Assembly: GCA_041485845.1 (NCBI GenBank)
Contig: JBGPKH010000580.1
Coordinates: forward strand, 1-5,839
Source of the DNA: OMOG01 sp041485845
GTDB lineage: Bacteria > Acidobacteriota > Terriglobia > Bryobacterales > Bryobacteraceae
Direction: 5' to 3'
DNA: 5,839 nt
In this document: positions 4,324 through 5,839 of the stretch, in pieces
Position numbering within the stretch: position 1 is the first letter of the stretch
How the letters are laid out: the number at the start of each line of letters is the position of its first letter
Program-made: the position numbers and the translations under genes
Notes under the pieces: generated by a model
Told to the model about the DNA's origin: nothing
Databases searched by the model: none
What the model saw: only the letters and a program-made list of their open reading frames with translations

Positions 4324-5622
4324 ATGCTGATCACCGGCCTGGTTCTCCATCCGATCGCCATCAGCGATCCCCCTCTGCGCAGCTCCTACGGGCGGCACGC
4401 CCCCTTTGCCCTGCGCACCATCGTGGAGCTCAAGACCGATTCCGGACTTACCGGCATCAGCGAGACCTACGGCGGCGATGGGCCGCTCGCCGGCCTGGAG
4501 GCGGTGCGGCATCGTGTCACCGGCATGGATCCCTTCCAGCTCGCCGGCCTCCAACGGGATCTCACGGCGGAAGCCGCCCACGAGATGGACAGCGCTCCCG
4601 GCGGGCGTACACAAACGTACCTCGTCCCCGGCGAGAATCCGCTCGACCGGCACGCCCGGACCTTCGCGGCCATCGAAATCGCCTGCCTCGACCTCATCGG
4701 AAAGGCGGTCGGCAAACCCGTCTGCGACGTGATCGGAGGGCGCGTGCGCGACGAAGTCAGCTTCTCGGCATACCTCTTCTACAAGCACGGGGTTCCGGCC
4801 GGCGACGAATACGGCGAGGTGCTGGATGCGAAGTCCTGCGTGCGCGAGTGCCGGCAAATGATCGCGCAATACGGCTTCCGCGAGATCAAGCTCAAAGGCG
4901 GCGTGTTGGACCCGGACGTCGAGATCGCGACCATCCGCGCGTTGCGCGAGGAGTTCGGGCCTACGTATCCGCTGCGCATCGATCCGAACTGCGCCTGGGG
5001 CGTGGATACTGCGGTCCGGGTGGGCCGCGAGTTACGAGAGGAGCTTTCGGGCGGCGGCTATCTGGAGGACCCCTGCGCCACGCTCGAGGGAATGGCCGAG
5101 GTGCGCCGGCGTCTGTTGGCCGAAAACAATGACACGCCGCAAGCCAGCAACGTGGCGGTGACCTGTTTCGCCGACGTGCCCCGCGCGCAAGCCCTCGACG
5201 CGGTCCAGATTGTGCTCTCCGACCCGCACTACTGGGGAGGCATGCGCAACGTCCAGCAGCTCTCGCACCTGACGGGCGTCCTGGGAATGGGCCTCTCGAT
5301 GCACTCCAACAGTCATCTGGGCCTCAGCCTGATGGCCATGACCCACGCCGCCGCGGCCTGTCCCAATCTGACCTACGCGTGTGACACCCACTATCCCTGG
5401 CAAACCGCCGCCGATGAAGTGGCCGCCGGGGGCCGGATTCCGTTCGTCAACGGCAGCGTGCGCATTCCCGAAAAGCCCGGACTGGGTGTGGATCTCGACT
5501 ACGACCAGGTGGCCCGCGGCCGCGAACGCTACTCCAAGATCCCCTACCGCAAACGCGACGACGAAGCCGAAATGCGCAAGCACGTGGACCCCGGCTGGAA
5601 GCGCGTCTTGCCGCGGTGGTAA
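4324..5622 (+). CDS. Enolase-superfamily acid-sugar dehydratase, glucarate dehydratase type
   Basis: A 432-aa protein, near the usual length of about 445 for glucarate dehydratase. It would remove water from an aldarate (D-glucarate gives 5-keto-4-deoxy-D-glucarate) in the cytoplasm. The N-terminal capping domain (about 1-125) is followed by the (beta/alpha)-barrel. Matching the E. coli enzyme from memory: the KLKGG base motif (K189, K191); metal ligands D220 (IDPNCAW), E248 (LEDP) and N276 (ASN, where this subgroup has Asn rather than Asp); D300 (SDPHYW); the acid/base H327 in HSNSH; substrate-side residues H25 and Y150/F152 (AYLFY); and the C-terminal PEKPGLGVDLD (382-392). All catalytic positions seem present. 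ATG 4324 starts MLITGLVLHP, natural for the fold, but there is no clear Shine-Dalgarno sequence. No uptake or aldolase gene is beside it. Substrate identity (glucarate, galactarate, idarate or another) is open. Confidence 0.9.
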   Translation: MLITGLVLHPIAISDPPLRSSYGRHAPFALRTIVELKTDSGLTGISETYGGDGPLAGLEAVRHRVTGMDPFQLAGLQRDLTAEAAHEMDSAPGGRTQTYLVPGENPLDRHARTFAAIEIACLDLIGKAVGKPVCDVIGGRVRDEVSFSAYLFYKHGVPAGDEYGEVLDAKSCVRECRQMIAQYGFREIKLKGGVLDPDVEIATIRALREEFGPTYPLRIDPNCAWGVDTAVRVGRELREELSGGGYLEDPCATLEGMAEVRRRLLAENNDTPQASNVAVTCFADVPRAQALDAVQIVLSDPHYWGGMRNVQQLSHLTGVLGMGLSMHSNSHLGLSLMAMTHAAAACPNLTYACDTHYPWQTAADEVAAGGRIPFVNGSVRIPEKPGLGVDLDYDQVARGRERYSKIPYRKRDDEAEMRKHVDPGWKRVLPRW

Positions 5623-5627
5623 GTAGA

Positions 5628-5659
5628 TTGACAAGGACCGGGAGGCATCACGGTAAAAT
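5628..5659 (+). promoter_or_regulatory. Promoter-like TTGACA / TAAAAT pair
   Basis: A perfect TTGACA (5628-5633) begins 5 nt after the dehydratase stop, and TAAAAT (5654-5659, 5 of 6 to TATAAT) follows. The spacing is 20 nt, longer than the usual 16-18, so strength is doubtful. Transcription would run rightward from about 5667 toward whatever lies past the window, or make a short RNA. No start codon with a ribosome site follows within the window. Confidence 0.35.
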
Positions 5660-5690
5660 CCGCTCACGCGATGCTTTTCCGGTCTGATTC

Positions 5691-5708
5691 TAGCTCTAGC
5701 TCTAGCCC
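5691..5708. repeat. Short hexamer tandem repeat (TAGCTC, about 3 copies)
   Basis: TAGCTC at 5691-5696 and 5697-5702 is followed by TAGCCC at 5703-5708. It is a small slippage-type repeat in non-coding DNA, and it would lie near the start of a transcript from the promoter-like site just upstream. Confidence 0.85.
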
Positions 5709-5839
5709 GACTTTCGCGAATCTGATGGGGTACAGCACCGACGCCGGGCTTCCGGAGGCCTGTTAAACAAGGGTTTCGCTCCAATCACAGACCTCTACAT
5801 GGCTAGATGAAAGAATATGCCACTCAACCATAGCCGCTC

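Larger units (their letters stand above)
5623..5839. other. Intergenic end of the window; no gene recognised
   Basis: No frame on either strand has both a plausible length and a ribosome site. The longest start-to-stop reading on the minus strand (5831-5763) is 22 codons without recognisable content. The G+C content drops after about 5760. It holds a promoter-like pair (5628-5659) and a short hexamer repeat (5691-5708). No terminator hairpin with a T-run is seen behind the dehydratase gene. Confidence 0.6.

Noticed and set aside
3972..5132. Plus-strand open frame of 386 codons across the small genes and the dehydratase
   Set aside because: It is low-complexity and Arg/Pro-rich, lies out of frame with the enolase-superfamily protein and has no ribosome site.
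5032..5784. Minus-strand open frame of 250 codons
   Set aside because: It is a shadow of the dehydratase gene with His/Gly/Val-rich text and no recognisable motif.
5763..5831. Minus-strand ATG frame of 22 codons at the window edge
   Set aside because: It has no ribosome site that can be judged, no recognisable sequence, and its length is within chance expectation.

Overview
The base composition is high in G+C across the genes. Long antisense frames stay open, one start is TTG, and gene boundaries overlap tightly. The protein set is an EntS-type exporter, a secreted HExxH protease, a TlpA-like thiol protein and a glucarate-dehydratase relative. This looks like a soil-type Gram-negative bacterium, and my best guess is an acidobacterium of the Solibacter/Bryobacter kind. 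That placement is an inference from style; no taxonomic marker gene is present.

Layout. (1) Bases 1-258 are the right end of an ISL3-type insertion sequence: the last 81 codons of its transposase, with the stop codon lying inside the presumed terminal inverted repeat. (2) Bases 259-755 are a lower-GC stretch with no intact gene. It holds several short hairpins and one possible gene remnant. (3) Bases 756-828 are an imperfect inverted repeat whose interior carries four 13-bp tandem repeats, directly behind the stop of the next gene. (4) Bases 3951 down to 838 on the minus strand are a tight three-gene operon: an MFS_3/EntS-type exporter, a secreted gluzincin-like zinc protease with a TTG start (11-nt overlap), and a secreted thioredoxin-fold protein (TGATG, 1-nt overlap). 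(5) Bases 4021-4281 hold two very small convergent genes that a length cutoff would miss. One encodes a 43-aa strongly basic protein (plus strand) and the other a 40-aa single-helix membrane protein (minus strand); their stops are 6 nt apart. (6) Bases 4324-5622 are an enolase-superfamily acid-sugar dehydratase of the glucarate dehydratase type with an apparently complete active site. (7) Bases 5623-5839 are non-coding as far as I can see, with a promoter-like TTGACA/TAAAAT pair and a short hexamer repeat.

How the parts fit. The three minus-strand genes are almost certainly co-transcribed and probably translationally coupled. Two of their products are predicted to be exported and one is an inner-membrane efflux permease, so the operon acts at or beyond the inner membrane. 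A shared function such as export with processing, or envelope-protein quality control, is only a hypothesis. The dehydratase stands alone, without the transporters or aldolase of a glucarate pathway in view. I found no CRISPR array, tRNA, rRNA or clear defence system. The least explained items are the two small convergent genes, the operon combination and the hairpin with tandem repeats.
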